From contig JAFZWC010000057.1 in the NCBI GenBank assembly GCA_017617475.1, positions 14,913 to 78,912 on the forward strand: DNA of 64,000 bases, in the 5' to 3' direction. Made by a program: the position numbers and the translations under genes. This stretch comes from Bacteroidales bacterium. GTDB lineage: Bacteria; Bacteroidota; Bacteroidia; Bacteroidales; UBA932. The notes under the pieces were generated by a model. It saw only the letters and a program-made list of their open reading frames with translations. It was not told where the DNA came from and searched no databases. Within the stretch, counting starts at the first letter, position 1. The number at the start of each line of letters is the position of its first letter. Below are positions 1-8,849 of this stretch, piece by piece.

Positions 1-1428
1 TACGAAGAGGAGCTGCTTTTTGAGCGCTTCCAGCGTTTCGGGTTCAATGTTCTCTACCACCTCCTGCCAGCCGGCCAGTTTCAGGTTTCTTTCCTGCGCC
101 AGTTTTACCATCCCGCGGGTGAACGTGTCCTTGACCCGCTTGCGGTCCCGGCCCGTCCAGGCGCCGTCCGGCACTTCGTCGCCGCCGATGTGGACACCCA
201 GAAGCGGCACTCCGGCCTCTTTGTGCATGCGGATGACCTCGTCAAAGACTACTCCATAGAACTTATACACACCCGGCAGGTCCGGATCCAGCACGTTGTC
301 CGTGAAGTCCTGGGGCGTCCAGTAATGGGAGGTGTCGGCCGGATCCTGCAGGCGGAAACTTTCGTCCCCGGTACGGAGCTCGTAAACCTGCACGGCCTTG
401 ATGGCGGCGCGGGAATGCCCCGGGGCGTCAAACTCCGGCACCACCCGGATGCGGCGTTCCCAGGCATAGCGCAGGATTTCCTTATACTCTTCCTCCGTAT
501 AGAAAGTGGTGGTACCCAGATGGCCATTGGCCGTGGGCTTGAGTGCCTGCGTCTCCTTCAAATCCCAGTCCGGCAGTTCGTGATGGCCGCTGTAGGACGT
601 AAGTTCCGGCAGCGGGGGAATTTCCAGACACCAGGATTCGTCGTCTCCCAGGTGGAAATGCAGGAGATTCAGCTTGTAGGAAGCCATGATATCCAGGATC
701 TTGAATACCTCTTCCTTGGTCCGGAAGTCCCGCACCACATCCAGCATAAAGCCGCGGAGGCTCAGTTCGGGCCAGTCTGTAATGACCAGATTCTTGGTCC
801 CTTCCGGCAACTTGGACAAGGTCACCTGGGCATAATACTCGCCATCGGCGTCATCCGAATCTATATGGGCCTCTCCCTTGTCATCCAGGGTAAGCGTATA
901 CATTCCCGGGGGAATGTCACAGCACTCTTCATCCTTATCTGCCTGCTTAGACCAGGACTTTACCATCTTGGGCCTGGGCAGGATATCGGCCGGGCCGGGT
1001 TCATAGCTGGCGGCAAACCAGCGGGCGTCGATGGGCGTTCCCGTGCGCTCCAGGAATTTATACCGGATGGGAAGAACCTTGTCGGCCTTTCCCATTACCT
1101 GCAGCACGAAGCCTTCCGGTGCCCAGGAGTGGCGCGGAAGGGGATTGCCCCGGAAAGAAATGGTCTGGTCTCCGCTTTGGGGAATATCCAGATAGCGGCT
1201 CGTTCCCTGGTAGTGCTTGATTTCCTTCACCGGACCGCTGACCACCTCAATGTCTTCATAGAGTTCCTGGAACCAGACACGCCCGCCTTCGGGCATGTTG
1301 TGCAGGATGAGTGTATGCAGGGCCCGTCCGTCCTCACCGGCGGCTCCTTCTATCCATTCGGCCGAAGGCTCTCCGCTGCCGCAAGAGGCCAGTATGGCAA
1401 CCATTATGGGGACAAGTATCTTTTTCAT
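1..1428 (-). CDS. GH20 beta-N-acetylhexosaminidase lipoprotein (partial, C-terminus beyond window)
   Basis: Exo-acting glycosidase predicted to release N-acetylglucosamine or N-acetylgalactosamine from glycans at the cell surface or in the periplasm. The 476 codons present are open to base 1, so the C-terminus is missing. A lipoprotein signal with lipobox LASC sits near residues 13-16. A GH20b-like N-terminal domain precedes the TIM barrel, which begins near residue 222 (LRGFMLDVVRDF). The substrate-assisted catalytic pair Asp-Glu lies in HIGGDE at about 413-418, and the FHLGDD and DAPGHS barrel motifs are intact. The start is fixed by the signal peptide and by a perfect upstream promoter. 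The substrate cannot be read from sequence. Confidence 0.93.
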   Translation of the reverse strand, partial: MKKILVPIMVAILASCGSGEPSAEWIEGAAGEDGRALHTLILHNMPEGGRVWFQELYEDIEVVSGPVKEIKHYQGTSRYLDIPQSGDQTISFRGNPLPRHSWAPEGFVLQVMGKADKVLPIRYKFLERTGTPIDARWFAASYEPGPADILPRPKMVKSWSKQADKDEECCDIPPGMYTLTLDDKGEAHIDSDDADGEYYAQVTLSKLPEGTKNLVITDWPELSLRGFMLDVVRDFRTKEEVFKILDIMASYKLNLLHFHLGDDESWCLEIPPLPELTSYSGHHELPDWDLKETQALKPTANGHLGTTTFYTEEEYKEILRYAWERRIRVVPEFDAPGHSRAAIKAVQVYELRTGDESFRLQDPADTSHYWTPQDFTDNVLDPDLPGVYKFYGVVFDEVIRMHKEAGVPLLGVHIGGDEVPDGAWTGRDRKRVKDTFTRGMVKLAQERNLKLAGWQEVVENIEPETLEALKKQLLFV

Positions 1429-1446
1429 AAGCGCTTGTGTTTGGTG

Positions 1447-1477
1447 CAAACATACACATAATTGGCCGGAAAACAAA
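1447..1477 (-). promoter_or_regulatory. Bacteroidota-type promoter for the GH20 gene
   Basis: On the minus strand TTTG (1477-1474) is followed after 19 bases by TATGTTTG (1454-1447), matching the consensus TTTG-N19/20-TAnnTTTG. The GH20 ATG lies 18 bases downstream. The -33 element falls inside the hairpin listed at 1464-1488. Confidence 0.75.
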
Positions 1478-1488
1478 GTTTCCCGGCC
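1464..1488 (-). terminator. Hairpin after the DUF2807 gene
   Basis: GGCCGG, one mismatch, AAAC pairs with GTTT, mismatch, CCGGCC around a 3-base loop. It lies 24 bases beyond the DUF2807 stop on the minus strand. There is no strong T-run, only AATTATG, so termination strength is uncertain. Confidence 0.5.
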
Positions 1489-1511
1489 TTGAAAAAAGAG
1501 CCACGCTGTCT

Positions 1512-2426
1512 TTAGAGTTTCCGGAGGCTGGCGCCGCGGTCTACGTCGGTTTCGGTAATCTGAAGATGCTCGCCGGCCTTGTAGTGGCAGCTGGAACCGC
1601 CGGAAAGGTGAACGCCCAGTTTGTCCAGGGCCACCACGCGGGCCGATGAAGCGCCGCTGAGTTCCATCCAGACATCGTTGGCGGGGCTGTCTGTCAAATC
1701 AAACTTGGCGGCACCGGAGCCGGACATGCGCACAGTTCCCAGGGCTCCCTTCATTTTGATATTGCTGGCGCCGGACAGTTCCATGTCGGCCTTATCGAAT
1801 ACGCCGGTGAGTTCCACCTTGGCCGATCCGGACAAATCCGTGTTGAAGGCGTTCCCGTCGCTCTCCAGGATTCCCTTGGAGGCACCGGAGAGGTTCATCT
1901 TGATTTCTTTGAGGCTGCCGGTCAGCTGGAATTTGCTGGCGCCGCTGCACTCGATGTCGGCAAAAGTGGATGTCATCTGAAGCCCTTTGACGGAAGTGGC
2001 CCCGCTCAGCTCCATGGAGAAGCTTCCGGTGTTGAAGTCGCCGTCGGCCAGCAGCTTGCTGGCGCCGGACATCTCTACCCGGGCGAGTTCAGGCATGGCC
2101 ACGCTGGCGTTCACCTTATAATTGCCGCGTTCCATCTTCTTGCGGACGTCGCCGGGCATGCCGGAGACATTCAGGACAAGCCTGTTGCCGCGCACCTTCA
2201 CCTGAAGGTAAGGCATTACGAAATCGGGAGCCTCCACTTCCACTTTCCAGTCGGAAGACTGGACCAGGTTCACGTTGTAGATCCAGGATACTTCCAGACC
2301 GTCAAAGTGATTAAGCGCGTAAGACTTGGTTTCCACCCGGACGGCTTCCGGTTCTTTGGTGTTGGCAGCCACGGCGGGCGCAAAAGCCAGGAAGGCGGCT
2401 GCAAAAAGGGTGAAAAGCTGTTTCAT
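1512..2426 (-). CDS. DUF2807 (GIN domain) exported head protein
   Basis: 304-residue exported protein of the DUF2807 family, called putative auto-transporter adhesin head GIN domain; the biochemical role is unknown. A signal peptide is clear (MKQLFTLFAAAFLAFAPAVA). The mature protein is a run of short beta-helix-like strands carrying the recurrent motif (E/D)LSGAS or close variants about every 20 residues from residue 115 onward. The ATG at 2426 is preferred over the upstream TTG at 2453 because it starts the signal peptide and clears the preceding stop by 13 bases. It is the last gene of an ECF sigma/anti-sigma operon and is probably a structural output of that signalling unit. Confidence 0.85.
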   Translation of the reverse strand: MKQLFTLFAAAFLAFAPAVAANTKEPEAVRVETKSYALNHFDGLEVSWIYNVNLVQSSDWKVEVEAPDFVMPYLQVKVRGNRLVLNVSGMPGDVRKKMERGNYKVNASVAMPELARVEMSGASKLLADGDFNTGSFSMELSGATSVKGLQMTSTFADIECSGASKFQLTGSLKEIKMNLSGASKGILESDGNAFNTDLSGSAKVELTGVFDKADMELSGASNIKMKGALGTVRMSGSGAAKFDLTDSPANDVWMELSGASSARVVALDKLGVHLSGGSSCHYKAGEHLQITETDVDRGASLRKL

Positions 2427-2439
2427 ATTCTTTGGTTTT

Positions 2440-2874
2440 TTATTGATTAGCAAGTAGTTTTGCCCCTTCCAGCAAAGAGGCGTAATGGGTTTTCAACACA
2501 CGGGCCTTCTGGATGCGGGACATCTCGTCCGGAAGCTGCAGAAAGAGCGGAGTGGCTTCTTCCGTGAGGCTGGCCAGGGCTTCGTCCCAGTCGGCACCGG
2601 CGTCGGCCGGACAATTGCTGTAGAGCTGGGAGACCTGCTCCATATAGGCCAGGTATATGGCCTCGGGGTCGCTTCTGCGCACGGCGGTTACAACGAAAAG
2701 GGCCGACAGGGCCGCGGCGGCCGCCACAGTGCCCCAGATTACCCGCCAAGGGCGGCGGGCCGGCTTCTGAACCTCGTCAAAACGGGCCAGGAAGCGTTCC
2801 TCGTGCCCCGGGGCAGGCTCCTTCACGTCGAAAGCTTCGGCGTGGGAACGGATGTATTGTTCGAGCTCTGTCAT
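2440..2874 (-). CDS. Putative anti-sigma factor, single-pass membrane protein
   Basis: 144 residues. A cytosolic N-terminal part of about 45 residues is followed by one membrane helix near 46-65 (VIWGTVAAAAALSALFVVTAV) and an outer part of about 80 residues rich in acidic helix. No zinc-binding ZAS motif (HxxxCxxC) is visible. The assignment rests on size, topology and position: its ATG overlaps the sigma-factor stop as ATGA, the usual translational coupling of an ECF sigma factor to its inhibitor. The family is not recognised by sequence. Confidence 0.6.
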   Translation of the reverse strand: MTELEQYIRSHAEAFDVKEPAPGHEERFLARFDEVQKPARRPWRVIWGTVAAAAALSALFVVTAVRRSDPEAIYLAYMEQVSQLYSNCPADAGADWDEALASLTEEATPLFLQLPDEMSRIQKARVLKTHYASLLEGAKLLANQ

Positions 2875-3362
2875 GATCTGAGTCTTTCTATCAGTTTGGC
2901 GCGTCCCCTGGAATAGAGGGAGCGGAGGGTTACTTCTTTCTTGCCGGTGAAAGCGGAAATCTCTTCATAGTCAAGGCCTTCCAGCAGTACCAGGTTCAGG
3001 ATAAGCCGATACGGCTCTTCCATGCTTTCCAGCGCCCGCTGCACGGAAGCCACGTCCACACCTTCCATCGGAATCTCTTCCTCTTCCACCTCGCTCTCGT
3101 CCACGGCATAGAGTTCCAGGAAATCGGCCCTCCTCTTGCGCTCGCGCAGGCGGTCGATGGAGGCCCGGACGCAAGTTCTGGTGAGCCACGCCCCGGTCTG
3201 CGGGTCTGAAAGCGGGACGGGGTCCTTTCGGCCTATATATTTAAGAAGGGTGTCCTGCATCACTTCCTCGGCATCGTCGGAATTCTGGAGAATCCGCCAG
3301 GCGGTATTGTATACCCGCCGGTGGTATTTCTGATAGAATTCTGAGATTTCCTGCCGTGTCAT
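2871..3362 (-). CDS. ECF-type RNA polymerase sigma factor
   Basis: 163-residue sigma-70 family protein with only regions 2 and 4. Region 2 spans roughly residues 8-75 (FYQKYHRRVYNTAWRIL and SDDAEEVMQDTLLK, the core-binding and -10 recognition helices). Region 4 spans about 107-160, with the helix-turn-helix LDYEEISAFTGKKEVTLRS. A strongly acidic linker with EVEEEE joins them. It is first in a three-gene operon with a membrane protein and a DUF2807 protein, so it probably answers an envelope signal. The upstream region shares a palindrome with the divergent HAD gene. Confidence 0.93.
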   Translation of the reverse strand: MTRQEISEFYQKYHRRVYNTAWRILQNSDDAEEVMQDTLLKYIGRKDPVPLSDPQTGAWLTRTCVRASIDRLRERKRRADFLELYAVDESEVEEEEIPMEGVDVASVQRALESMEEPYRLILNLVLLEGLDYEEISAFTGKKEVTLRSLYSRGRAKLIERLRS

Positions 3363-3404
3363 TTTTGCACTTTCTATCTATTAGACGTACGGAAAGGGGA
3401 TTTG

Positions 3405-3435
3405 TTGCAGAAAACGTGCAAAAAAGATATCTTTG
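3405..3435 (+). promoter_or_regulatory. Promoter for the HAD lipoprotein gene
   Basis: TTG (3405-3407), 20 bases, TATCTTTG (3428-3435). The -7 element lies in the palindrome AAAGATATCTTT, which offers TATCTTTT to the opposite strand toward the sigma factor. The ATG follows 15 bases after the -7 element, giving a very short leader. Confidence 0.75.
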
Positions 3436-3450
3436 CGTAAAATTGATCCA

Positions 3451-4578
3451 ATGAAACGTCTATTTCTCCTCCTGGGCCTGGGCCTTGCCCTGGCTTTCCA
3501 GTCCTGCGACAAGCCCAAAGAACTGGCCGAAGGCAACTGGGACCCCCAGATACGCAGCAACCTCAACAGCCTTATGACGGCGTATCAGAAAACCGGTTCC
3601 TATGCCGTGTTCGACTTTGACAAAACCACCATTGTGAACGACGTCTCGCAGGCCCTCTGGGTGTATCAGGTGGAGCATCTGCGCTTTGCCGACGCCCCCG
3701 CTCACGCTTTCATGGACGGCATTCCGGACGGAAACCGCCCGCTGGGAGACATTACTTTTGCGGAAATGGGCAAGACGCTCCAGGAAGAATACACGCAGAT
3801 CATGGCCCTCAAGGCCGAAGGAAAAACCCTGGAACAGATCCATACCACGGACACCTACAAAGACTTCCGCGCCCGCATGGCCGCCCTCCTGGCCAACATG
3901 GACGAGGTCTTCGGATACGAGGTCTCCTTCCTCTGGATGCCGGGCCTGCTGGCCGGATTTACGGAGGCCGAAGCCCGCAAAGTGGTCCGCGAGGCCCTGG
4001 CCGACCAGCTGGGAGAAGACAAGCTGGAGGTGCAGGAATGGACTTCGCCGGACGGCCTCTGGAGCAGCCCGGTAGAACGCGGTATCTGGCTCTCTCCGGA
4101 AATGAAGGACCTGTATGGCTGCCTGGCAAGCCACGGCATTACCGCCTACGTTTGCTCCGCCTCCCTGGAACTGATTGTGGAAGAGCTTGCCTGTGACCCC
4201 AAACTGGGCCTGGGCCTGCCTCCCGAGCAGGTTTACGGCCTGCGCTTTGTTCCCGGAGCCACGCTGGCCGCCCGTTTCGACCCTTCCATCCCGCAACCCC
4301 TCAAGCAGGGAAAGGTTACGTGCATCCTTACCCAGATAGCACCCCGTCATGGAAACCGGGAGCCCATTCTGGTAGGTGGCGACTCCAACGGGGACGTCCC
4401 CATGCTCACGGCCTTCGGCGAAACCCGGTATGCCCTGGTCATTGACGCGGGCCGCAGTCCGGAATCCAAAATCGGCCAGCTGGCCCGCCAGGCCCGCGAA
4501 ATGAACAATACGGGCCGGTTCCTGCTACAACCCGCTTTTGCCACGGTCCGCGGTGCGGTGGAAGGCGGCGGAATCTAA
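3451..4578 (+). CDS. HAD-family phosphatase lipoprotein
   Basis: 375-residue secreted HAD hydrolase resembling phosphoserine-phosphatase-type enzymes (PF12710-like); its substrate is unknown. The lipobox is FQSC in the signal peptide (MKRLFLLLGLGLALAFQSC). Motif I is FDFDKTT at about 57-63, with both aspartates. Motif II is CSASLE, and motif IV is GGDSNGDVPM near 309. A TTG 18 bases upstream is in frame, but the promoter's -7 element overlaps it, so the ATG at 3451 is chosen. The rsmA gene follows after 11 bases, and the two are probably co-transcribed. Confidence 0.88.
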   Translation: MKRLFLLLGLGLALAFQSCDKPKELAEGNWDPQIRSNLNSLMTAYQKTGSYAVFDFDKTTIVNDVSQALWVYQVEHLRFADAPAHAFMDGIPDGNRPLGDITFAEMGKTLQEEYTQIMALKAEGKTLEQIHTTDTYKDFRARMAALLANMDEVFGYEVSFLWMPGLLAGFTEAEARKVVREALADQLGEDKLEVQEWTSPDGLWSSPVERGIWLSPEMKDLYGCLASHGITAYVCSASLELIVEELACDPKLGLGLPPEQVYGLRFVPGATLAARFDPSIPQPLKQGKVTCILTQIAPRHGNREPILVGGDSNGDVPMLTAFGETRYALVIDAGRSPESKIGQLARQAREMNNTGRFLLQPAFATVRGAVEGGGI

Positions 4579-4589
4579 CCCCAGAGAAT

Positions 4590-5408
4590 ATGACAGAAGT
4601 ACGAGCCAAAAAGGCCCTGGGCCAGCATTTCCTAACGGATCAGAGGATTGCCAAAGCTATCGTAGATGCTCTTGTCATACCGAGCGAAGCGAGCGTATCT
4701 CCTTTCCCGGTCCTGGAGGTCGGCCCTGGTATGGGCGTCCTTACCCAGTACCTGCTTCAGCGCGAGGACGTAGACCTGAAGCTGGTGGAGATTGACACCG
4801 AGAGCGTGGATTACCTGCTCACCCACTTCCAAGGCATGCAGGGCAAGCTCATGGAGGCCGATTTCCTCACGCTCCGGCTGGAAAAGATTTTCCCGGAACA
4901 GTTTGCCATTATCGGCAACTTCCCCTACAACATATCTTCCCAGATTTTCTTCAAGGTACTGGACTACAAAGAGAGCATTCCGGAGGTGGTGGGCATGGTG
5001 CAGAAAGAGGTGGCCGAGCGCATTGCCGAAAAGCCCGGAACCAAGACCTACGGCATCCTGAGCGTGCTTCTGCAGGCCTGGTACAACATTGAGTACCTCT
5101 TTACCGTAGGCTCCGGCTGCTTTGCTCCGCCACCCAAAGTGGAAAGCGCCGTCATCCGCCTCACCCGCAACGGGCGCACCAGCCTGGGCTGTGACGAGAC
5201 CCTGTTCAAGACCGTGGTGAAAACGGCCTTCGGCCAGCGCCGCAAGATGATGCGTAACCCGTTGAAGCCCCTGGCCAAAGCCAAGGCCGACCGCGAAGGC
5301 TGGAGCGAAGAGCAGCTTCAGGAGTTCCTGTCGCAGGAGGTCTTCTCCCTGAGGCCCGAAAAACTCTCCGTGGAAGATTTCATAGACTTGACCAATCTGC
5401 TAGCATAA
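4590..5408 (+). CDS. rsmA: 16S rRNA (adenine-N6,N6)-dimethyltransferase RsmA
   Basis: 272 residues. It dimethylates the two adjacent adenines in the terminal hairpin of 16S rRNA using S-adenosylmethionine. Visible motifs are KKALGQHFLTD at the N-terminus, the SAM motif EVGPGMGVLT near residue 45, GNFPYNISSQIF with the catalytic NFPY, and the C-terminal helical domain. Compared with Bacteroides orthologues as I recall them, about eight extra residues (VIPSEASVS) sit between the first helix and the SAM motif. They are encoded by the dispersed repeat at 4673-4702. The next gene starts within the stop codon (TAATG). Confidence 0.96.
   Translation: MTEVRAKKALGQHFLTDQRIAKAIVDALVIPSEASVSPFPVLEVGPGMGVLTQYLLQREDVDLKLVEIDTESVDYLLTHFQGMQGKLMEADFLTLRLEKIFPEQFAIIGNFPYNISSQIFFKVLDYKESIPEVVGMVQKEVAERIAEKPGTKTYGILSVLLQAWYNIEYLFTVGSGCFAPPPKVESAVIRLTRNGRTSLGCDETLFKTVVKTAFGQRRKMMRNPLKPLAKAKADREGWSEEQLQEFLSQEVFSLRPEKLSVEDFIDLTNLLA
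4673..4702 (+). repeat. Dispersed VIPSE-frame repeat inside rsmA
   Basis: TGTCATACCGAGCGAAGCGA followed by GCGTATCTCC. It closely matches the element in metH (11489-11517) and, on the other strand, the intergenic copies at 25832-25881. It is translated in frame as VIPSEAS. Confidence 0.75.
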
Positions 5409-6997
5409 TGAAAAGAATCCTTGTTCCGGCGGTTCTGGCCCTGTTTTTCTGGACGGGCCGGGCCGATGCCTGCACCAATATCCTCGTAGGAAAGAAAGCC
5501 TCGGCCGACGGGTCGGTGATGTGCACGTACAACTGCGACACCTTCGGCTACAGCGGCTGGCTCACCAGCTCCCCGGCGGGACGGCATGCTCCCGGCGAGA
5601 AGATTGCTATCCGAAACTTCTGGCATCCCGCCGAGATCCGCGGCTACGTGGACCAGGTAGAGTACACCTATAATGTGGTGGGCTACATGAACGAGCACCA
5701 GCTCACCATCCTGGAAACCACTTTCGGCGGGCGCGAGGAACTGGTGAACCCGGAAGGCATGCTGGGCTATGACAACGTGATGCAGCTGGCCCTGCAGCGC
5801 TGCCGCACGGCCCGGGAAGCCGTACAGGTGATGGGAGAACTGCTCAACACCTACGGCTACTGCGAGAGCGGGGAAACCTTCTCCGTCTGTGACCCCGACG
5901 AGGCCTGGATTATGGAAATCATCGGCAAGGGCCCCGGCCGAAAGGGTGCCGTTTGGGCAGCCCTGCGCATTCCAGACGACGCCATCTGCGCCCATGCCAA
6001 CCAGAGCCGCATCCGCCAGATTCCCTTCAAAGACAAGGAGAACTGCCTGTATTCCAAGGATGTGGTGTCCTTCGCCCGCGAGATGGGCTATTTCAGCGGA
6101 AAAGATGCCGATTTCAGCTTCCGCGACGCCTATTGCCCCTTTGATTTCGTGCACATGCGCCTGTGCGAGCCGCGCGTATGGAGCATCTTCCGCCACCATA
6201 CGGACCCGGCCTACATGGACAGTTTCATGCCCTATCTGGAGGGTCGGTTTGACGAGTGCGACGCCCTGCCGCTGTGGATCAGGCCCGACAAGCCCATCAC
6301 CCTGCAGGACGTGATGGCCGACATGCGTGACCACTTCGAGGGAACCCCGCTGGACATGACCGTGGACGTGATGGCCGGCCCGTGGAGTTCGCCCATCCGC
6401 CCGCGCGCCAAGGGCTTTACCTCCGAAGGGAAACAGTACTTCCGCGAGCGGCCCGTCTCTACCCAGCAGGCCGGCTTTGCCGTGGTGGCGCAGATGCGCT
6501 CCTGGCTGCCGGACGCCGTGGGCGGGGTCTATTATTTCAACTGCGACGACCCCTGCATGGTGGCCTACGTGCCCGTATACTGCGGCATTACCCGGCTTCC
6601 GTCGGCCTTTGACGCCGTTCACAACCAGAACGGGAAGTTTGACGAGGAGGGGGCTTACTGGCTGTGCAACTGGGTGTCCAACATGGTGTACCCCCGCTGG
6701 AGCGCCCTGATTGGCGACCTGAAGGCTGCCCGGCAGGAGCTGGAAGACTATTATGCGGCCGACCAGAAAGCCGTGGAGGAAGCCGCCGTGGCCATGACTC
6801 CCGCCGAGCGCGAGGCCTTCCTGAACGGCAAGACGCTGGCCTATACGGAGATGATGATGACCCGCTGGAGCCGCCTGGCCCGCGAACTCATAGTCAAATA
6901 CAACGACCAGCCGGGTTCTTACAACCAGGCCTTTTGGGATGCTGTGGCCCGGGATACCGGGGAGCGTTACCTGGTTCCGCAGACCCGGGCGCAATAG
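5408..6997 (+). CDS. Peptidase family C69 dipeptidase, exported
   Basis: 529-residue Ntn-type dipeptidase of family C69/U34. The signal peptide ends at DA, followed directly by the catalytic Cys in ACTNILVGKKAS (about residue 22), which becomes the N-terminal nucleophile after processing. Family blocks ADGSVM, GYMNEHQL, TFGGREEL and GESFSVCDPDEAWIMEIIGKG are intact. It probably trims dipeptides in the periplasm. The start overlaps the rsmA stop by one base. A paralogue lies on the other strand at 20680-22461. Confidence 0.92.
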   Translation: MKRILVPAVLALFFWTGRADACTNILVGKKASADGSVMCTYNCDTFGYSGWLTSSPAGRHAPGEKIAIRNFWHPAEIRGYVDQVEYTYNVVGYMNEHQLTILETTFGGREELVNPEGMLGYDNVMQLALQRCRTAREAVQVMGELLNTYGYCESGETFSVCDPDEAWIMEIIGKGPGRKGAVWAALRIPDDAICAHANQSRIRQIPFKDKENCLYSKDVVSFAREMGYFSGKDADFSFRDAYCPFDFVHMRLCEPRVWSIFRHHTDPAYMDSFMPYLEGRFDECDALPLWIRPDKPITLQDVMADMRDHFEGTPLDMTVDVMAGPWSSPIRPRAKGFTSEGKQYFRERPVSTQQAGFAVVAQMRSWLPDAVGGVYYFNCDDPCMVAYVPVYCGITRLPSAFDAVHNQNGKFDEEGAYWLCNWVSNMVYPRWSALIGDLKAARQELEDYYAADQKAVEEAAVAMTPAEREAFLNGKTLAYTEMMMTRWSRLARELIVKYNDQPGSYNQAFWDAVARDTGERYLVPQTRAQ

Positions 6998-7020
6998 TTT
7001 TGGGCCCTTCGGGCACAAAA
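6998..7020 (+). terminator. Hairpin after the C69 dipeptidase gene
   Basis: TTTTG, one mismatch, GCCC pairs with GGGC, mismatch, CAAAA around the loop TTC. It starts immediately after the stop codon. Flanking T and A runs suit an intrinsic terminator separating the gene from aspS. Confidence 0.6.
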
Positions 7021-7035
7021 ACGAGTATTTTTTGC

Positions 7036-7043
7036 TATTTTTG
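7036..7043 (+). promoter_or_regulatory. Probable -7 element for aspS
   Basis: TATTTTTG matches TAnnTTTG 27 bases before the aspS ATG. No convincing -33 TTTG is present at the expected distance. Confidence 0.5.
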
Positions 7044-7070
7044 TAGGTTGGAAAACAAAGAACACGCAAT

Positions 7071-8843
7071 ATGTACAGAACACACACCTGCGGAGAACTC
7101 CGTATTGAGAACAAGGGACAGCAGGTAACCCTGGCCGGCTGGGTCCAGAAAGCCCGTAAACTCGGAGGCATGACCTTCATCGACCTTCGTGACCGTTATG
7201 GCATTACCCAACTGGTGGTGGAGGCCGATGCCCCCGCCGAACTGGTGGAAACCGCCACCGCCTTGGGCCGTGAATTCGTGATCCAGGTGAAAGGCGAAGT
7301 GGTGGAGCGTCAGGCCAAGAACGCCAAGATGCCCACCGGCGATATCGAAATCAAGGTATCGGCCATCAACATCCTCAACAAGAGCGTAACCCCGCCCTTC
7401 ACCATTGAGGAAGAGAGCGACGGCGGCGAGGACATCCGCGCCAAGTACCGTTATCTTGACCTGCGCCGCGGTCCGCTGCAGCGCGCCCTGGCCCTGCGCC
7501 ACAAGGTGGCCCACGAAGCCCGCAACTACCTGGACAGCCTGGGCTTCATGGAAATCGAGACCCCTTATCTCATCAAGTCCACTCCGGAAGGCGCCCGCGA
7601 CTTCGTGGTTCCCTCCCGCATGAATCCGGGCCAGTTCTACGCCCTGCCGCAGAGCCCCCAGACCTTCAAGCAGCTGCTGATGGTGGCCGGTTACGACCGC
7701 TACTTCCAGATTGTGCGCTGCTTCCGTGACGAGGACCTCCGCGCCGACCGTCAGCCGGAATTCACCCAGATTGACTGCGAAATGTCCTTCGTGGAGCAGG
7801 AAGACGTGCTGAACACCTTCGAGGGCATGATGCGTACCCTGTTCAAGAATGTTCTGAACGTAGATATCCCCAACCCGCTGCCCCGCATGACATGGTACGA
7901 CGCCATGGACAAGTACGGCTCCGACAAACCGGACGTGCGCTTCGGCATGACCATCCACGAACTCACGGACGTGGCCAAGGGCAAGGGTTTCAGCGTGCTG
8001 GACGAAGCCGCCTACATCGGCGCCATCTGCGTCCCCGGCGCTTCCGAGTATACCCGCAAGCAGATTGACGAGCTCACCGAATGGGTAAAACGCCCGCAGG
8101 TGGGCGCCAAGGGCCTCATCTATGTGCGTGTAAACGCCGACGGCACCTTCAAGAGCTCCATCGACAAGTTCTACGGGGCCGACGACCTGACCAAGCTGGC
8201 CGCTGCCGCCGAGGCCAAGCCCGGAGACCTGATGCTGGTGATGAGCGGCGCGGGCAAACGCAAGGTGCAGACCATGCTGGGCGTCCTCCGTCTGGAAATG
8301 GGCGGCCGCCTGGGCTACCGCAAACCCAACGAGTTTGCCCCGCTGTGGATTGTGGACTTCCCGCTGCTGGAGTGGGACGACGAAACCCAGCGTTTCTACG
8401 CCATGCACCACCCCTTCACCGCCCCCAAGCCGGAGCACGAAAAGTGGTTCTACAGCGACAAGAAAGAAGATCTGGAGCGCGTATGCGCCAACGCCTACGA
8501 CTTCGTGCTCAACGGCAACGAACTGGGCGGCGGCTCCATCCGTATCCATAACGCCGACATGCAGAAGCGCATGTTCGAGGTGCTGGGTATCGGCCCGGAA
8601 GAAGCGGAATACAAGTTCGGCTTCATTATCAACGCCTTCAAGTTCGGCGCTCCGCCGCACGGTGGTCTGGCCTTCGGCTTCGACCGCGTTTGCGCCCTCA
8701 TGGGCGGTCAGGACACCATCCGTGACTATATCGCCTTCCCCAAGAACAACCAGGGCCGCGATGTCATGATTGATTCCCCGTCCCAGATTGACCAGGTGCA
8801 GCTGGACGAACTCCAGATAGCTTTGAACCTCAAGGCCGAATAA
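7071..8843 (+). CDS. aspS: Aspartate-tRNA ligase
   Basis: 590-residue class IIb aminoacyl-tRNA synthetase that charges tRNA-Asp. An N-terminal OB-fold anticodon domain spans about 1-105 ([24 protein letters not shown]). Motif 1 follows near 145. Motif 2 ([19 protein letters not shown]) lies near 217-235, then a GAD insertion domain at about 290-420. Motif 3 is [15 protein letters not shown] near 540. Length is normal for a bacterial-type enzyme. The annotated ATG matches the usual [10 protein letters not shown] start. metH follows with only six bases between the stop and its likely start. Confidence 0.97.
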   Translation: MYRTHTCGELRIENKGQQVTLAGWVQKARKLGGMTFIDLRDRYGITQLVVEADAPAELVETATALGREFVIQVKGEVVERQAKNAKMPTGDIEIKVSAINILNKSVTPPFTIEEESDGGEDIRAKYRYLDLRRGPLQRALALRHKVAHEARNYLDSLGFMEIETPYLIKSTPEGARDFVVPSRMNPGQFYALPQSPQTFKQLLMVAGYDRYFQIVRCFRDEDLRADRQPEFTQIDCEMSFVEQEDVLNTFEGMMRTLFKNVLNVDIPNPLPRMTWYDAMDKYGSDKPDVRFGMTIHELTDVAKGKGFSVLDEAAYIGAICVPGASEYTRKQIDELTEWVKRPQVGAKGLIYVRVNADGTFKSSIDKFYGADDLTKLAAAAEAKPGDLMLVMSGAGKRKVQTMLGVLRLEMGGRLGYRKPNEFAPLWIVDFPLLEWDDETQRFYAMHHPFTAPKPEHEKWFYSDKKEDLERVCANAYDFVLNGNELGGGSIRIHNADMQKRMFEVLGIGPEEAEYKFGFIINAFKFGAPPHGGLAFGFDRVCALMGGQDTIRDYIAFPKNNQGRDVMIDSPSQIDQVQLDELQIALNLKAE

Positions 8844-8849
8844 TATTTT

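Noticed and set aside
7035..8660. Open frame of 541 codons opposite aspS
   Set aside because: Antisense shadow of aspS, whose class II synthetase motifs are unambiguous.
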